From assembly GCA_000231825.2 (NCBI GenBank), contig JH720308.1, forward strand, positions 1,225,675 through 1,289,674: a stretch of DNA of 64,000 nucleotides, in the 5' to 3' direction. This document shows, piece by piece, positions 1 through 15,700 of this stretch. The first letter of the stretch is position 1, and every line of letters begins with the position of its first letter. The DNA comes from Tetrahymena elliotti 4EA. Taxonomy: Eukaryota > Ciliophora > Oligohymenophorea > Hymenostomatida > Tetrahymenidae. The notes under the pieces were generated by a model. That model saw only the letters and a list, made by a program, of their open reading frames with translations, had not been told where the DNA came from and made no database searches. The position numbers and the translations under genes were made by a program.

Positions 1-618
1 AAAGCTAAATAGTCTGATTATAAATAAAAACAACTTTTAGAAGATTAATTTTTATTTAAATAAGATTAAAATCTTTTCATCTTTTTTTATGCTTAGACAA
101 GTAATTTTAAATATTAAGATTAGGTTTTCTACAAGACTTTTGCTTGAATATCACCCATTTTTAATATCAGCAATGTAATAAATATAGAAAAATTGTTTTC
201 TGATGAAAAAAATAGTTAATGTGAGATCTATTGTTGTAAAATAAAGTATCTACTTTAGTAATCGATTTTTAATTGATTTAGTATTTTCTTATATAAAAAA
301 AGCTAGACTGATCAGTCAATTTTTAGAATATGAGTAAATAAATTTAATTTTATTGATTAAATTAAACAATTTTAGCGTAATATCTAATTTATAGCATCTT
401 ATCTATTTTATTTATAACAATTTTAATATGTAATTTTGGTAACATAAATTTAGGAATTTATTTACATATAATACACAAATGTTTGGTTTAAGAGTACATA
501 AAATCAGCTGCCAAAAAAATAAATATTTGATTAAAAAATAATTTAAGAAGAAAAATAATTTGAATATTCTCTAGAAAATAGATAGATACAATTATTAATA
601 AGTAACATTATTATTACA
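1..618. other. AT-rich 5' flank
   Basis: No coding region, RNA gene or repeat is recognised. It should contain the promoter and 5' UTR of the arginyl-tRNA synthetase gene that follows, but no motif can be assigned. Confidence 0.5.
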
Positions 619-2808
<2,190 letters not shown>

Positions 2809-4011
2809 AAGCATTTATTACATTAAACATTCAAAAAATTACAAATTTTTTTATTTTATAAACTGTCATTTATTTTTTATTCGATATACTATCATACATT
2901 TGATAAATATAGAAATAATAAAGACCCCATTTTAATGATTTACCTTAACTTCTTATTACATTTTGCTCATATTATTTAAGTTTTTTAGTTTGAAATATTT
3001 TGCATTTTCAATAAAACTCTAATAGAAATTCTTATTTATTATTGATTATTATTTGAATTATGTATCATCAAAGTATTACCATTCTGAATTTAATTGCTGA
3101 AAAGTTATTAGTAAATAAAATAATATTTTACCAATTATTAATTTTGTTGATCATCATTCTTGAAACCAGATTTTTTTCTTTCAAATTCAAGCATGAAATA
3201 GAACAAATTTAGCTTATTTCTAGGTTAGTATTATGTTTATTTTCAGTTGAACCCAGATTCATCTAACCAAAAAATTTGGACTTTTTAATTTTTTTTTTAA
3301 GAAAAAGAATTTATAAAGATATTCAATTGAAATTATATTATTAACTCTTCATTTGTTCTTTATCTTATCTTTAAAATCTTTGAGATATTACAAATTTCAC
3401 TGCTTTTAATTAAAAATACAATCATACCCAATATATTAGAGGATGGAATCATCTGTTCTACTAATTTCATCATCGCCCTTTTAATCTATTTGAAAATTTA
3501 TACTAAAAATATTACTTAATTGAGCTTGCATTGACACTAATTTTTTTAAATCAAAATATTTAAGATGATAATCTTACTTAAAATTAATTAGATGATGTTT
3601 GAAATTTTTTCAAATTTGGCAATTTTTTTACTATTCCACCTTTAAAACTAAAATAGTTTCTGATCTCTGCTTACCTACAAACCAGATCATTTCACATAAA
3701 TATATTTCAATACTACTTTTAGCAGTAAATCAGAAATATTCAAGACATAAAAATACCAGTGACATCGTTTTAACTGAAAAGTCTTTATAAAACCAACAAT
3801 TAAGTTTTCCAACTTAATTCTGGTATAATTTTAAAATCTATGGTATTACAGACTAGTTAAAGTATGAATATAATAAAATTATAAGCTGGATTTATCCGGT
3901 ATAAAGCGAACAGATTGTTATGACTTACAATTATAATTAAAAAAAAGAAAAATAATTTTAAACAACAACAACAACTTATATCAAAGTAAAAAATAAAAAA
4001 ATAAAACAAAA
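2809..4011. other. Intergenic; a weak minus-strand open frame only
   Basis: AT-rich spacer. On the minus strand between about 3600 and 3390 one frame reads protein-like (it contains KGDDEISRTDD) but ends at TGA, has no convincing start and matches no family I recognise. Around 3880-3930 the base composition is locally less AT-rich. This could be a decayed gene or one with introns I cannot place; no gene is called. Confidence 0.4.
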
Positions 4012-4911
4012 ATGGTTTTCTATAAAGGAGAGAAATCTTAATTACACAAGTCCTATCTACTTAAAAATAATTATAACTTGCTATTAGCAATACGCTTAAT
4101 TATTTTTACATATGTACACTTTTTATGGTGGTGTCAAATTTATGACTATGATGCTTAAAAATTCACTTTTTTAACTTTAGTAACTAATTTAAAATTCCTT
4201 ACATTTTGTGAAGCTAATTTAGTAAATTTTTACTTTATTTTTACTATCATAGATATGATAAGATTTAAAGTTTCTAAAAAAAAATTTACTTCTTTTTGGA
4301 AGCTATGCCGCTTTTTATTTTAATTATCTTTCTCAGTTGAAATAGCCTTCTTTTTACTTTATTGGGTTGGAGTATATCCAGGAGTTGAGGATAAATATAA
4401 AGAAAGTACTTGGTATATGTTTACTACTGCCAGCTTTCATGGTGGTTTTTTCCTTTGCACATATATTGAATATTCCATTAGTAATATTGCTTTCAAATGG
4501 AACCATTATATACCTATATTGATAGCTAATATAGCTTACCTCATTGATAGTCTTATAGTTACACTACTTACTCATCCTGTATATAAAGTAATGGATTGGA
4601 TTTCAATCAAGAGTTATATCTTTGCTTTTGTAGCTATTATAGTTACTTTCTTTCATTTCTCTTTTGGAAAGTACTTGTATGATAAAATAAAGGTAAAAAG
4701 AATAGAAGCTCTTAATCAAAAATGTGTTTCATAATAAATACAAGTAAATCCTGAACAAGAACAAATAAAAATTGAAGGAGAATAATAAATATAAATGGTA
4801 GAAATAAAAATTTAATCCCAAAAATATAATTGTTGCAACAGTTAAGATAGTTTAAGTCATAATCAACATTAACAAAAAGAGAATTAAAATGAAATGCAAT
4901 AAGCTGCATGA
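4012..4911 (+). CDS. Multi-pass membrane protein, possibly Rolling-stone/AIG1-like
   Basis: A single exon encodes 299 residues. After a short cytosolic N-terminus there are about six hydrophobic segments (near residues 25-45, 65-85, 105-125, 135-155, 163-185 and 198-220). A hydrophilic Gln-rich tail of about 75 residues follows and is probably cytosolic. The pattern of segments and the region around residues 160-200 (NHYIPILIANIAYLIDS) loosely resemble the Rolling-stone and FAR-17a/AIG1 families of small membrane proteins, but I cannot confirm either by eye. Many glutamines, including those in the tail, are TAA or TAG codons. The frame ends at TGA 4909-4911. Function unknown. Confidence 0.7.
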
Positions 4912-5737
4912 AAATAAGTAAATAAACAAATTTCAATAAAATAAAGAAAAAGCCTTAAAATAAATAAATAAAATAATTTTATAAATTCTACATTAATATA
5001 CATTTTTTACTAACTTTATTTTTTGTAAATCTATTTTAGTGTGATAATAACTAAGCTATACTGATTATTCTTAGATCTACTCAATATTAAATTCAATTAT
5101 TAATAGTTCTATTTGCATTTTAAATCACAAATTAAATCATATTTTTTAATAAAATTGTCCTATATTGAATTTTGAATTTAAACAAGAATATTTTTGATTA
5201 TTAATTTTTTGGGGGAATCAAAATATTTGAATTATCATTAGATTGAAACTCAATTCTTTACAACCAATTGAAGCATTTTTATCTACAAGGTTATTTGCAA
5301 GTATTTGTGTCACTTTTTAAAAAAGTATCCTAATCTTAAAACTTTGAACCTTTTTGTTAGGTAGTTTTTTCTATTTTATTTGAGTGCTTTTTTATTGAAT
5401 TTTTGAATATTTTTTACTAAATTACTTATAATTTTAAGTTTTTTAATCTTATTTTATCAATTTTATTTTCTTTGTTATTGATAGGATTTATTGCCAATTA
5501 AAAAATCACTTCTAACATTCTAATAATTTTCTTAAATGAAAAGATGAGTAAATTATTAGAATGAAAAAAAATTAGAAAAAATTTAATAAAAATTATGATG
5601 AAATCCAAAAATAAGTAGTATTTTTTATGTCTACAGAAAATTAATTTAAATTTCTAATCATTAGAATAAATTAATTCTTTAAATAAATTTGACAAATTTA
5701 GAAAAAACTAATTGAGAAAATCTTTAACTAATTGGAA
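4912..5737. other. Intergenic, nothing recognised
   Basis: Very AT-rich spacer with poly-T runs and no supportable open frame or RNA gene. Confidence 0.6.
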
Positions 5738-7446
5738 ATGCTCTATTGTGGCAAGAAACCTAATCATTATAAGATAGCAACTTGCATTAATGAAAATTGC
5801 TATTTAAGATTTAAATTATTATGTATGAGCTGTGATTTTTATTCTATTACAAAATCTCATGATTCTTCATGCTAATTTGTAGAAGTGACTTCTGAGCAGA
5901 GTTTCTTCAGTCAAATGAATTTATTTAATAGTGTGAATATGCTATCTAAAGTTGTCAGAAAAAATAAAATAATAAAATTTAACTTAGATAATGATGATAC
6001 AAATTTAATCCCAGTAGAGAATGTTGTTTAAGTAATAGAAATAAATGATTGTATAACCATGTATAATAGATACTTAGATCACCTTTTATAGAACCTTTTT
6101 AGATTTATAAGATAACAAAGATAAATGCAAATGAATAGTAGATCAGAAGACATATTTGAAATTAACAAAGAGACAGCTTTAATGAGATTGTAAACTAGAA
6201 ATTATAATACTATTATAAAGAATCTTAATGAAATAGTTTTATACAAACACTAGAATCTCAATGAAAATATTAAATCTATTGATATAAAAACTCAATTTAA
6301 TATTTTGTTAGGCTTTTGTAATGATATTATTTCCATAATAAATCACTTTTAATTATGTAATTTTTATATTTTCATATTTTTTCTATCTAAAATTATTTTT
6401 TTAAAGAAATTTAAGGAGCTAACACATGGTTTTCAGAAGAAAAAGCAAAAATCGTTAAGAAATTTCATATTGAAAATAATAATTCTTAAGACAATAACAT
6501 TTAGCCAGATTTAATTAAATTTAGTTTTGATGGATTCTTGATGGGATAGATCATAAAACAAGAAAAAAAAACTCATTTAAAAGTCTACTAATAGATAAAT
6601 TAGAAAAAATTTAACCACTACCAGCTTAAGTTTGACATCGTTTGCAACAAATAAATAAAAGATTTTGACTTTTCTAGCTGTGAAAAATATTTTGCTATAT
6701 TATAAGAAGATGGGTTTCATTTATATTAGTTATACTTTTATTCTTCATCAAATAGTAATTAATACACAAAAAAGCTTTCTCTTGATAAAATCCCATTAAA
6801 GCTCTCAATAAATGAGAAATTTGAGCAAGTTTAATTCTACTTTAGAAGAATTTTGCTTGCTGTTTAAAACTAAAATAAACTTATTCTTTTAAACTATAAA
6901 AAATAACAAATTATGTATGAAATTAATGCTAATTTCTAGTTCTACTTTAAAAAGGAGATGAGTATGCTTTCTGAGTTTCTGTTAATCAAATCTGATAAAT
7001 CATTAGACATATTTGAATCTAGTGGAGAGTTGACTGAAATAAAAATTTAACCTAAAATGCAAGTAAAAGATTACTACATATCATAAAACTATAAATATCT
7101 CCTTCTAATTTCTTAGAAAGATGATTAGTAGAACTAAACTATTTCTCTCTATTTGACATCAAAGGCTCTTTTATTTGAAAAAGAATTAATGAATACTACA
7201 GTAAAAAATTTATTAAAAGCTGAGTTTTCTAAGGACTCTAACTACATATATCTCCTCTATGATACACACTTTGAAGTAATTGATACATACATTCTATAAC
7301 TGCAAAATGAAAAAAACATATTTTTAACCAACAAAAATGTTTAAAATCCTTATATTAATTTCTTTTAGACAATGGATGGATAAAAGCTCTATTTAATTAA
7401 GCAAAATGGATAAGTTGTTGTGATAAAAAGAGTTAGCATTTACTGA
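5738..7446 (+). CDS. Orphan protein with N-terminal Cys/His cluster
   Basis: There are two exons, 5738-6356 and 6407-7446. The 50-nt intron splits a TAA codon after its first base, and restoring it keeps the frame open to TGA at 7444-7446 (552 residues). The N-terminus has a regularly spaced cluster: C4, H10, C16, C21, C29, C32, H41, C45. This looks like a small zinc-binding module, perhaps B-box-like, although the spacing does not fit a classic B-box well. A helical, charged middle follows. The C-terminal half has repeated short hydrophobic strands separated by loops (segments such as KYLLLIS and NYIYLLYD), which could be a degenerate beta-propeller. I do not recognise the family; ciliates have many lineage-specific proteins of this layout. 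Gene structure is well supported, function unknown. Confidence 0.75.
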
Positions 7447-8242
7447 TAGAGTATTTATTTGTTACTTGTAGTTAGAATTAATTTATAATAAAAAACAAAA
7501 TACAATATAATTTTTTTCTAATATTATATTCAATTTTTTATTTTAATTTTCTGCGTTAATTTAAAAATCATAAATTTTTGTAATTCAATAATCCTTTAAA
7601 GGAAATCTAATTAAATGTTTAAATAGTAATCAACAAAAATTGGCTGAAATTTAGATTTAAAATGTAATAATTTAAATAAAATAGATATTCTCCAAATGAT
7701 ATTGTTTATTTAAAATAAAACAATTGAGATAAATTCATAAGAAATAAATGAATAATAGTAAAAAATTTAAAATATTTCAAGAAAAGTTTTATAATTTTTA
7801 CTAAAATTACATGTAATGGGTAGATAAAATCTTTTTTTAAATTTAAATATAAAATTCGAATAATTTATCTTAGAAATTAAAAAAATTATAAATTCAAAAA
7901 TTTTAAATTATTATTTTTTGGAATTGTTTTAGTACTTTCAATTTTCTTAAGAAAATATTATGATTAAGAAGCTTTGAGTCCTTCCAATTTTTAAATGAAA
8001 GATTTAGAATTTTTATAAAAAAGTAATAAAATTTTATCAGAATAGTGTAGTGATGATAGATAGATATATATAATACAGATGAAATACAAAATAAAAAATT
8101 TTTAATCACAAGAATAAATAATTTTAAATATAAATTATTAATTACTTTTTAAATATCTGATATAACTTATTATTATTTATATGCTGCTACTATTTTCTCT
8201 AATTCACTTCATAAAATAGCAGCCTTTAAACTAATTTTGTTA
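7447..8242. other. Intergenic between convergent genes
   Basis: This holds the 3' ends of two convergent genes. It is AT-rich and nothing coding is recognised; the short minus-strand frame at 7903-8109 is low complexity. Confidence 0.6.
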
Positions 8243-10075
8243 TCATAAATACCTTTTTTACCATTTTCTTATTGTTTCTTAACTAATTTGGGTATCTTTT
8301 TGGATATTTATTAGTTTAATATACTTTGAGAATTCAACTATCCTCACTTTTAAAGCACTTGGATATCTGTAAAAACCCTTACCTCGAGCAAACTTATTTT
8401 TATTCTTATAAAAATAATTAAGGAAACGTCTATATAATCTTTTAATGTTTTCAATTTTATCTCTTTTTTCATTTGCGTCTATATCACTTTCTCTTAATTT
8501 TAATTCTAGAGTAAATTGGCTTGAATTACTATTTAATTTTTAATCTGATTCACTGTTTTAGCTTTTTTTTTCAGAGTTTTCAAATTGCTCTTCACTCATC
8601 ATTTAATTATTATTCTCATCTGTAGTAATTTTTCCTAAATTTATTTCTTAAAGGTAGTGAAGCTATTTGGCAAATTAAGATTTAAGTGAATCTTCAGTTA
8701 CAGTTTCTATATATTTTTTTTTCTATGACAAGAACATTTGCTTTTCTTTTTCTATAGGATCTTCTTTTGTTTTGCTTTATGCTTGCTGCTTATCATTTAT
8801 CTTCTCCTCAGGAAAGTAATTATTTGTCTGAAAGTGTGTATTTAAACAGCTTTTATTATTGCTCATTAACTCATCATGATTTAAATTTTAAATACTATGA
8901 AGAAAATTATTTTCAAACTAACTCTAACATTCTTAGCTTGTTTGAGATAGTTCTTTTGTAAAACATTTTGTTTTCTTGTTCTAAGACTGATTATATTTAC
9001 ATAGTTTTATTGTTTCAGTGGCACTATTCTTTTTAAAATGTTTATTCTTTTCTTTTTTTATTTTGTTAAAACCAGACACACCTTTTTTTTTTGAATTTGA
9101 TTATTTCTCTTGGTCTAAAAAGCATTCAATATTTTGCTATGGAGTTTAAAGAAGAGGAGTGTCAGTTTGTTTATTACTAATATAAAGTTGATCTGTGTTT
9201 TAAGGATTTTTTTAGTTTTCATTTCTATCCTGACCTTCAAAATTTATTTCTAATGATTATTATTTACTAGGTTTATCTACTATTTCCATAATAGAGTTGT
9301 TATATTTTGATAAGGCATTATTATCATTTAAGGCAATTGTTTATTCTTATATTTAAAAGAATTCAGTTGGCATTTTAGAAACATTTTAGCTATCATTTTA
9401 GCATAGGGATTGCTACATATTTTCATTTGAAATAGGATTATTGATAATGCTTTTTTGATTCTCAATTAACAATTGATTGTCTGTATTTAATGATAACTCT
9501 TATCCTAAATTTTCATTTTAATTATTAATAAATGGTTTAATTAAATCTTCTTTACCAAGAATAGCATTGTTTTCCATAATTATATTCTCTTAATTCATGT
9601 TGTTAAAAGAGGAGAATTTCTCATTAGATACATGCTTTGGTTATTCATAATACATTTTTTAATTAAAATCAGTATCAAAATAATCATCAACCTGATCATT
9701 TAATACAGCTTGGTCATTGGAATAATAAAGTGAATTGATATTGTTATTAATATTTTAATTCAAATTTTAAACTCTGTTGTAGGAAGGGTATTGATAAATG
9801 TTATTATTTTGATAATCATTATAATTATCTATTCCATTGTTTAAATAACCTTGTTAGCAATTATCATATTCATCAAAATAAGTTCTGCCATTTTAAAATG
9901 AGTGCAAGTTGACATTGAAAACTTATTATCTTAGCTAATCTAATTTTTTTTGGAGACTTGCTTTTTCTTAAGCTAACTGAGTAGTAGTTCTATCTATTTC
10001 ATGAATTCTGTACATAATATTTTGGATAGAAGTAATTGAATCGGTATTTTCACCTTAGGGATCCATATAGCTCAT
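8243..10075 (-). CDS. Gln/Asn-rich protein with C-terminal helix-turn-helix
   Basis: A single uninterrupted frame of 611 codons runs from ATG 10075-10073 to TGA 8245-8243. Residues 1 to about 500 are low complexity and rich in Asn, Gln (mostly TAA/TAG), Ser and Lys, with a short coiled-coil-like stretch near residues 25-55. The last 70 residues differ: a basic segment (RLYRRFLNYFYKNKNKFA) is followed at about 571-610 by YPSALKVRIVEFSKYIK and then DTQISQETIRKWQKRYL. That resembles a homeodomain-like helix-turn-helix as found in transposase and invertase DNA-binding domains (second helix ISQETIRKWxKRY). It may therefore be a DNA-binding nuclear protein. The domain call is by eye only. No intron and no transposase catalytic domain are present. 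Confidence 0.75.
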
Positions 10076-10869
10076 AATATCAGGTTTTGAATTTATTTAA
10101 AAATAAGTAAAATTATTTAATTAAAATAAATATAATTAATTTAGAGAGAAAACACAACATTAATTTAAAATTAATAAAATCATTAAATAATTAGTTTAAA
10201 TTAGGCGGAAATTCTAATTAATTAGCCAAAAAAAATAACACTAATTAATTGTCATAAAAATATTAGAATCCAAATAAATTTAATAATTTGCTTTTAAAGG
10301 GAGGGTGGGTTTCGAAATTTTGGATTTTAATTTAAAAGAAGGTAGGAAGGAATGATGTAAGTAAAGAGACAAATTGATAGATAGATTGATTATTGCTTGT
10401 ATGATGAATAGATAGAAAATTTGATAAAAATGTAATTTAATAGAATATATAATTAAATTCATGCTAACGAATCAAATAATTTTTCTTATATAAAATTTTA
10501 ATCTTTTTTAAAATGTAAGCTTAGCTAAGAAAATCTTTCCTAAATTTGAAGCACATAACTAACTAACTAAATAACTATTTTTCTTATCATAGCATATTTA
10601 TTTTTCACTTAGAATTATTCAAAATAAGATTACTTTTGGTTCTTTGCTTTTATTACTACTCTTTTTGTTTGGCCATACTAAATGCTTAATTATATAATTA
10701 GTCAAACTATTTTCAGGATAAAAAGGTAGGATTTAGTTAGGTAAATAGGCAGATAGATATACTGCGGTTGATAGGAGAATGATAAAATTGAATTTGATAA
10801 ATAATGTTTTTTTATTATGATATATATTTTTAAATTTATTTTATATTTGTTGTTTTTAAAAGTTAGTTA
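10076..10869. other. Intergenic, nothing recognised
   Basis: AT-rich spacer with simple-sequence stretches (GATA/GATT-like runs near 10370-10400 and 10735-10760). The minus-strand frame at 10280-10462 is low complexity and not called. Confidence 0.6.
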
Positions 10870-11618
10870 TCATCTATCACAACAACCCCTGTCTTTTTTT
10901 TATTTTTCTTCTTCTTCTTCTCCTCCTTGATTTTATTTAAGAATTACAGTGCCATTCTATCCTTTAAAATCGAATACGCTTTATTTATCTAGCTCTTCAA
11001 CTATATATTATAGGAGATTTTCTGTGTTAGTTCCTTCTTTTGCACTAACTTCAAAGTATTTTATATTTTAGAAACCTTTGAATTCATTGTATAAATCTGA
11101 TATGCTATTTATGGTGTTCTCAATAGCAGCTTTAGTGAAAAAAGGATCTTCCATATCGCATTTGTTTCTAACAAAGACACAAACTGGAACAAAATTTTCA
11201 GGTGCTAAGCTATTTTGGTAGTTGACTTAAAATTATCTTGCATAATGTTCAGCTTCTTTCAAGCTTTTAGGAGAATCTCCTGAAAAACAGAAAAGGACTA
11301 CAAAGCAATTTTTATAAAATGATTTATTAATTGATTTAAATTGTTCTTAACCAGCAGTATCAATTATCATAAGTTTAACTTGCTTATTTTTATAACTATA
11401 ATCTAAATGCTGTTGATTTTAACCTTTGTATGAAATAAATAAATTTATATATTGATTGCAAACTAATTTAAAATAAATATATTACCTACTGTTGCTAACT
11501 CTGTTTAATATTTCTTCTTTATCAAACGATTTTTTAAACATGATTTTCCGACGCCAGAGCCTCCTATCAGCAAAACACTGTAATGCTTTTTGTTTGTTAA
11601 AGTTATACTTTTATCCAT
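10870..11618 (-). CDS. Rab-like small GTPase
   Basis: Two exons on the minus strand, 11618-11486 and 11423-10870, with a 62-nt intron that splits a Gly codon; 228 residues. Seen directly: P-loop GGSGVGKS near residue 19, a threonine in the switch I position (ATVG), DTAGQE for G3, NKCD for G4 and SAK for G5. These are the full set of Ras-superfamily GTP-binding motifs in order. DTAGQE and the C-terminal CCDR point to the Rab branch; CCXX is a recognised double-prenylation ending. A Glu-rich linker (GGEEEEE) precedes the Cys pair. Rab proteins act in membrane traffic; the specific subfamily is not clear. The segment after switch I (VGQNQQ) departs from the usual Rab VGVDF, so effector contacts may differ. 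Confidence 0.88.
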
Positions 11619-12715
11619 ATTACTAAAATGAAAAGTTTTTTTAAGTTTGAGATTTTTATCAAATTATTAATTAATTTGGTTTAGATATGTCCAATCAAGG
11701 GAGAAATTAATCTGATGATAGGTTTTCAAAGTAATTCTTTTATTAATCATCAATCATAACTTTTCGCCAACATATTTTCTCTTATTAATATCAAATTTCA
11801 TTTACTATTTTTTGATAATAACCTTGACCATTTTTCTGATCAATTAATAAATAACTTAAAAATTTACATAATTTANNNNNNNNNNNNNNNNNNNNNNNNN
11901 NNNNNNNNNNNNNNNNNNNNNNNNNNNNNNNNNNNNNNNNNNNNNNNNNNNNNNNNNNNNNNNNNNNNNNNNNNNAACATCTACCAAAATTACTTGAAGC
12001 ATAATATTACAAAATCTTAAAATTTTTTATTTTTATTTAATCTGATTCAAAAATTTTAAAAAAACTCACCCATCAATTTAAATTGATATCAATTTTTACC
12101 TAAATCTTAAAATTTAAAAATTATTACATAAAACAACCCTGAGAATTTTCTTAAAACTAATCCTTAAATTAAAATTAATAATTATTATTAAACAAAAGTG
12201 TAATTTCAAGGAGCTTTTAAATTGTATTTGCAAACCTCCTTGATATTTAACTTATTAGTAAAAATCATTTTTCAATTTATGAGTAATTTTTATATTAAAA
12301 AATTTTTTATTTGATTGTAAAAAGAATAGCACTAAAATAACTTTAAACCACCAAATACCAACAAATAAAAAACATCTTTATTAAATTAGATCAAGATTAA
12401 ATAAAGGCTGATAACAAACATAGTTTTTGATTCTTTTTAATAATTTAGCTTTTTTGAAAATGAATTTGTAAATTTTAATGAAAAAAATAACAACCTTTTA
12501 TTTAAATAGAAATATAATTATATTTTATTTAGAAACTACCTATCTATATTAGTTGACATTTTATTTCGAACAAATTTTATAAATGATTTTTTAATATTTT
12601 TAATATCACATAAAAGCTATTTTAATATTTTATTTTTTAATTTTTGTTAATGTTTTATCCTCAATAATTTGATACAAATTTTATCTTCCCAACAATAAAA
12701 TTATCTATTATTCAA
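11619..12715. other. Intergenic with 100-N assembly gap
   Basis: Positions 11876-11975 are exactly 100 N, the conventional filler for a scaffold join of unknown size, so real sequence may be missing here. The flanks are AT-rich with no recognisable gene. Confidence 0.95.
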
Positions 12716-15700
12716 TCATGCTATTTAAGGAAGGCACTATTATTATTACTGTTCTTGTTTTGTCTATTAATGGTTTTAAATTTATCTGCTTTTATGATAT
12801 TTTAAGGGAGATGTATTAGCTAGAATCTATGGGTTTACTGAATATAAATCCAGCCATTAGTTTTAGGTTTTTTGAAGAGTATTCGTGTAAAATAAATTTA
12901 CAGGGTTTTCACTGTAGTGATATTTACAATTAGATAGATCTATAGAAGTTGATAATCTCTTAGTTATTTTTAAATCACTCTCATTAGAGGTATAGCTCAA
13001 ATTACTACTTTAATGAGATTTATTACTAGCTTTAAGTGAAGATTTTTCTGGTGTTTATTATCTTCTATAATTAAAGGGTGAATGCCTTTCTGGAGTATCT
13101 GAACTTAAATTAAATCTCACCATTGATTTTGTTTTGAATTCCATTTCTTCTAAATCTGTAGAATTTTTTTTAGAAATATTGTAAGGAGAATTATCAGTTG
13201 ATTGTGTTCTTAATTGAATTTGTAAAGTATTAAGATTATTTATTTTTTTAAATGAATTATCATTCTCTTAAGAGATTTTAGTACTTACTGAATAACCAGA
13301 AGGTCTAGCTGAAGATAGATTTGAGTTATTGTAATACTTTCTCTAATAAAGAATATTATTTAATTTCATTCTTTATTCTTTCAGCATATCAAGCTATGAA
13401 TTAGGTATAGCTTAGATAAGATGTTAAAACTCATTTGATATCTAACTATGACGAGAATTATTACTTAAAGTATTAGATTAATTTTAAATACCAGAGGGTA
13501 ATCTATTATTTTTATCAAATGGTAAGTGGTGAAAATTATTTATTTAATTAGCTTAAAGCTAATCTGTTTAACTTTACTTTGAATTGCTATTATCATTTTT
13601 TTTGATAAAGCAAGTTTCTGGGTTCATGTACTATTCCAAAATAGATTTTTGAGGAGAATCTTAATTCTTAATTTTGAAAGGACTACTACAATTAGATGGA
13701 ATTATTTCTTATCCTTTTTAAATGGAGCTTTAAGAGTCTAAAATTGAATTTGTTTGAAGCTCTTTTTATTTAATTGCTTCTTCTTTCATTTTCAAATAAA
13801 TTCCTGTTTGATCACTTTTATTTGAATGAGGTACACCAAGAACTTTTATGAATTTCATAGGTTGATTACTATTATTATTTTATGTAAAAGATTACTAAGA
13901 CTAATCAGGAAGGCCTTATTATTTTTAATTAGAAATATCCTATTTCTTCATTTCTTAAGTTTATTTTTTCTAATTTGATAAATCAGTCTTTGCTTAATTT
14001 TCTTAGGCTTATATTTATTTTTGATCATTGTTTTCCATGTCACTTTTAAATTTATCTTCATAAATATTTTATAGTCTTATTATATTTTCATTATTTTTAT
14101 GTATTTAATTGTTTAATGCTGATTATATGTTCTAATTCAATCCTTTTTCTATTGAAAGAGAAACTCTTTCTGGAGAAATATCTACCTTTTTATCAAAACA
14201 ATTTACAGTTGATTTAGATACTGAAACTATTGTGTTAGGAGAAGAAACAGAGCTAGACCTTTTCTTATCTTAATATTCTTGGGGAGAATAATCTGATTAT
14301 GATGATTCACATCCCTAATATCTAGAAAAATCTTTACCATATTGATAGGGATTATAAGGTACAAGATTTCTACCTTTATTATGTCTAAAATCACAAGAAT
14401 CAATTTTTTAATTGAGGTAGCTTTCTTAATTGTTATCTGATACATTTTTTAGATAATCTGAGATACTTTAAATTTTAACTTAATCTTACTAGTCTTCTTT
14501 CATTTAGAAATACCCATCAACATTTTATCCAAAGTTTTAGTTACTTAATCTTCGACTTTTATTATATGAATCAATAGAATTTATTTAGTTATCACCTAAT
14601 CTTAGTTATTGAGGCATTATTGTTATATTAATGGATGTATTTGTTCCTTATTGAGATGGAGTACTTCTTTTACTTTTTAAAGACTACTCTAATATTTACT
14701 TTTCAATATTATTGTTAGTTAATTTATCATTTTCTACATCTGTAATTTCAACAAGCCTCTTTTTTATAAGTTCACCCTCCTTTATAGTTTCTTAGTAAGA
14801 TGGAATTTTACCCGAGTCTTTAAAATAATTAATTTTTGATTCTTTTTAGTATGCTTCATCATTTTTAAGTAGATCACACAAATCTTAACCTTGTTTATTA
14901 ACATTAAAATTAGTGTGTGAAAAAGATAAATCTGATGCCTCAGGTTTTTATCCCCAATTTAATTTCCCAAAATCAATCTTTGAATTAGAAATTTATTATT
15001 CTGGATTTTCAACTTAATGTTCTCTGTTACTAACAGTATACTTTGTTGAATATTTATAGTTTGTTTGTAGTGAAGAAGCTCTATTAGAATTATTTAAAAG
15101 CCCATTTTTTCCAAAATTTTAACTGACATTAAGAGAGTTCAATTTTGTTAGGTGATAACTAGGGAGTGTATCTCTTTAATCATTTATACTGCTACTTCTT
15201 CTTTAAGTTAATTTTGGTTAATATTTATTAAAAGAAGAATTAGTGGCTTGTAGAGTGTTTTATTATTGTCTATTTGTTTGAATGATTTATTAAAATTCAT
15301 CATTTCGATAGAAATTATTTATCGTGTTTTAATTTTTATCAAGTAAGCTACTGAAACAAGGTGAGGAATTACCATCAAATTAAACAGGAGCAAATTTCGA
15401 TCTATCCATAAAATCTTACAAGTAATTCCAATCAATAGTTATAAAATCTCTTGCAGAGAATGAAGAAGAATAAAAATGTATACTGCATTCATGCATAGTC
15501 TACTTAAATTTTCTAATTTAATTCAAAGGATATTCCAAACCATCTTAGATAAACTCTATACAAACATCCTTTTTAAAAATTCCCGAAATATATGAATTAG
15601 TCTTAGCCGTGAAATAAAATCCTTTACCATCTATCTAGTTATTTTTAAATAATCCCTCATAAGCATCTTCATTTGGCATAACTATTTTCCCAATACCTTC

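Noticed and set aside
8767..8961. 64-residue plus-strand frame
   Set aside because: It is an antisense shadow of the Gln/Asn-rich minus-strand gene.
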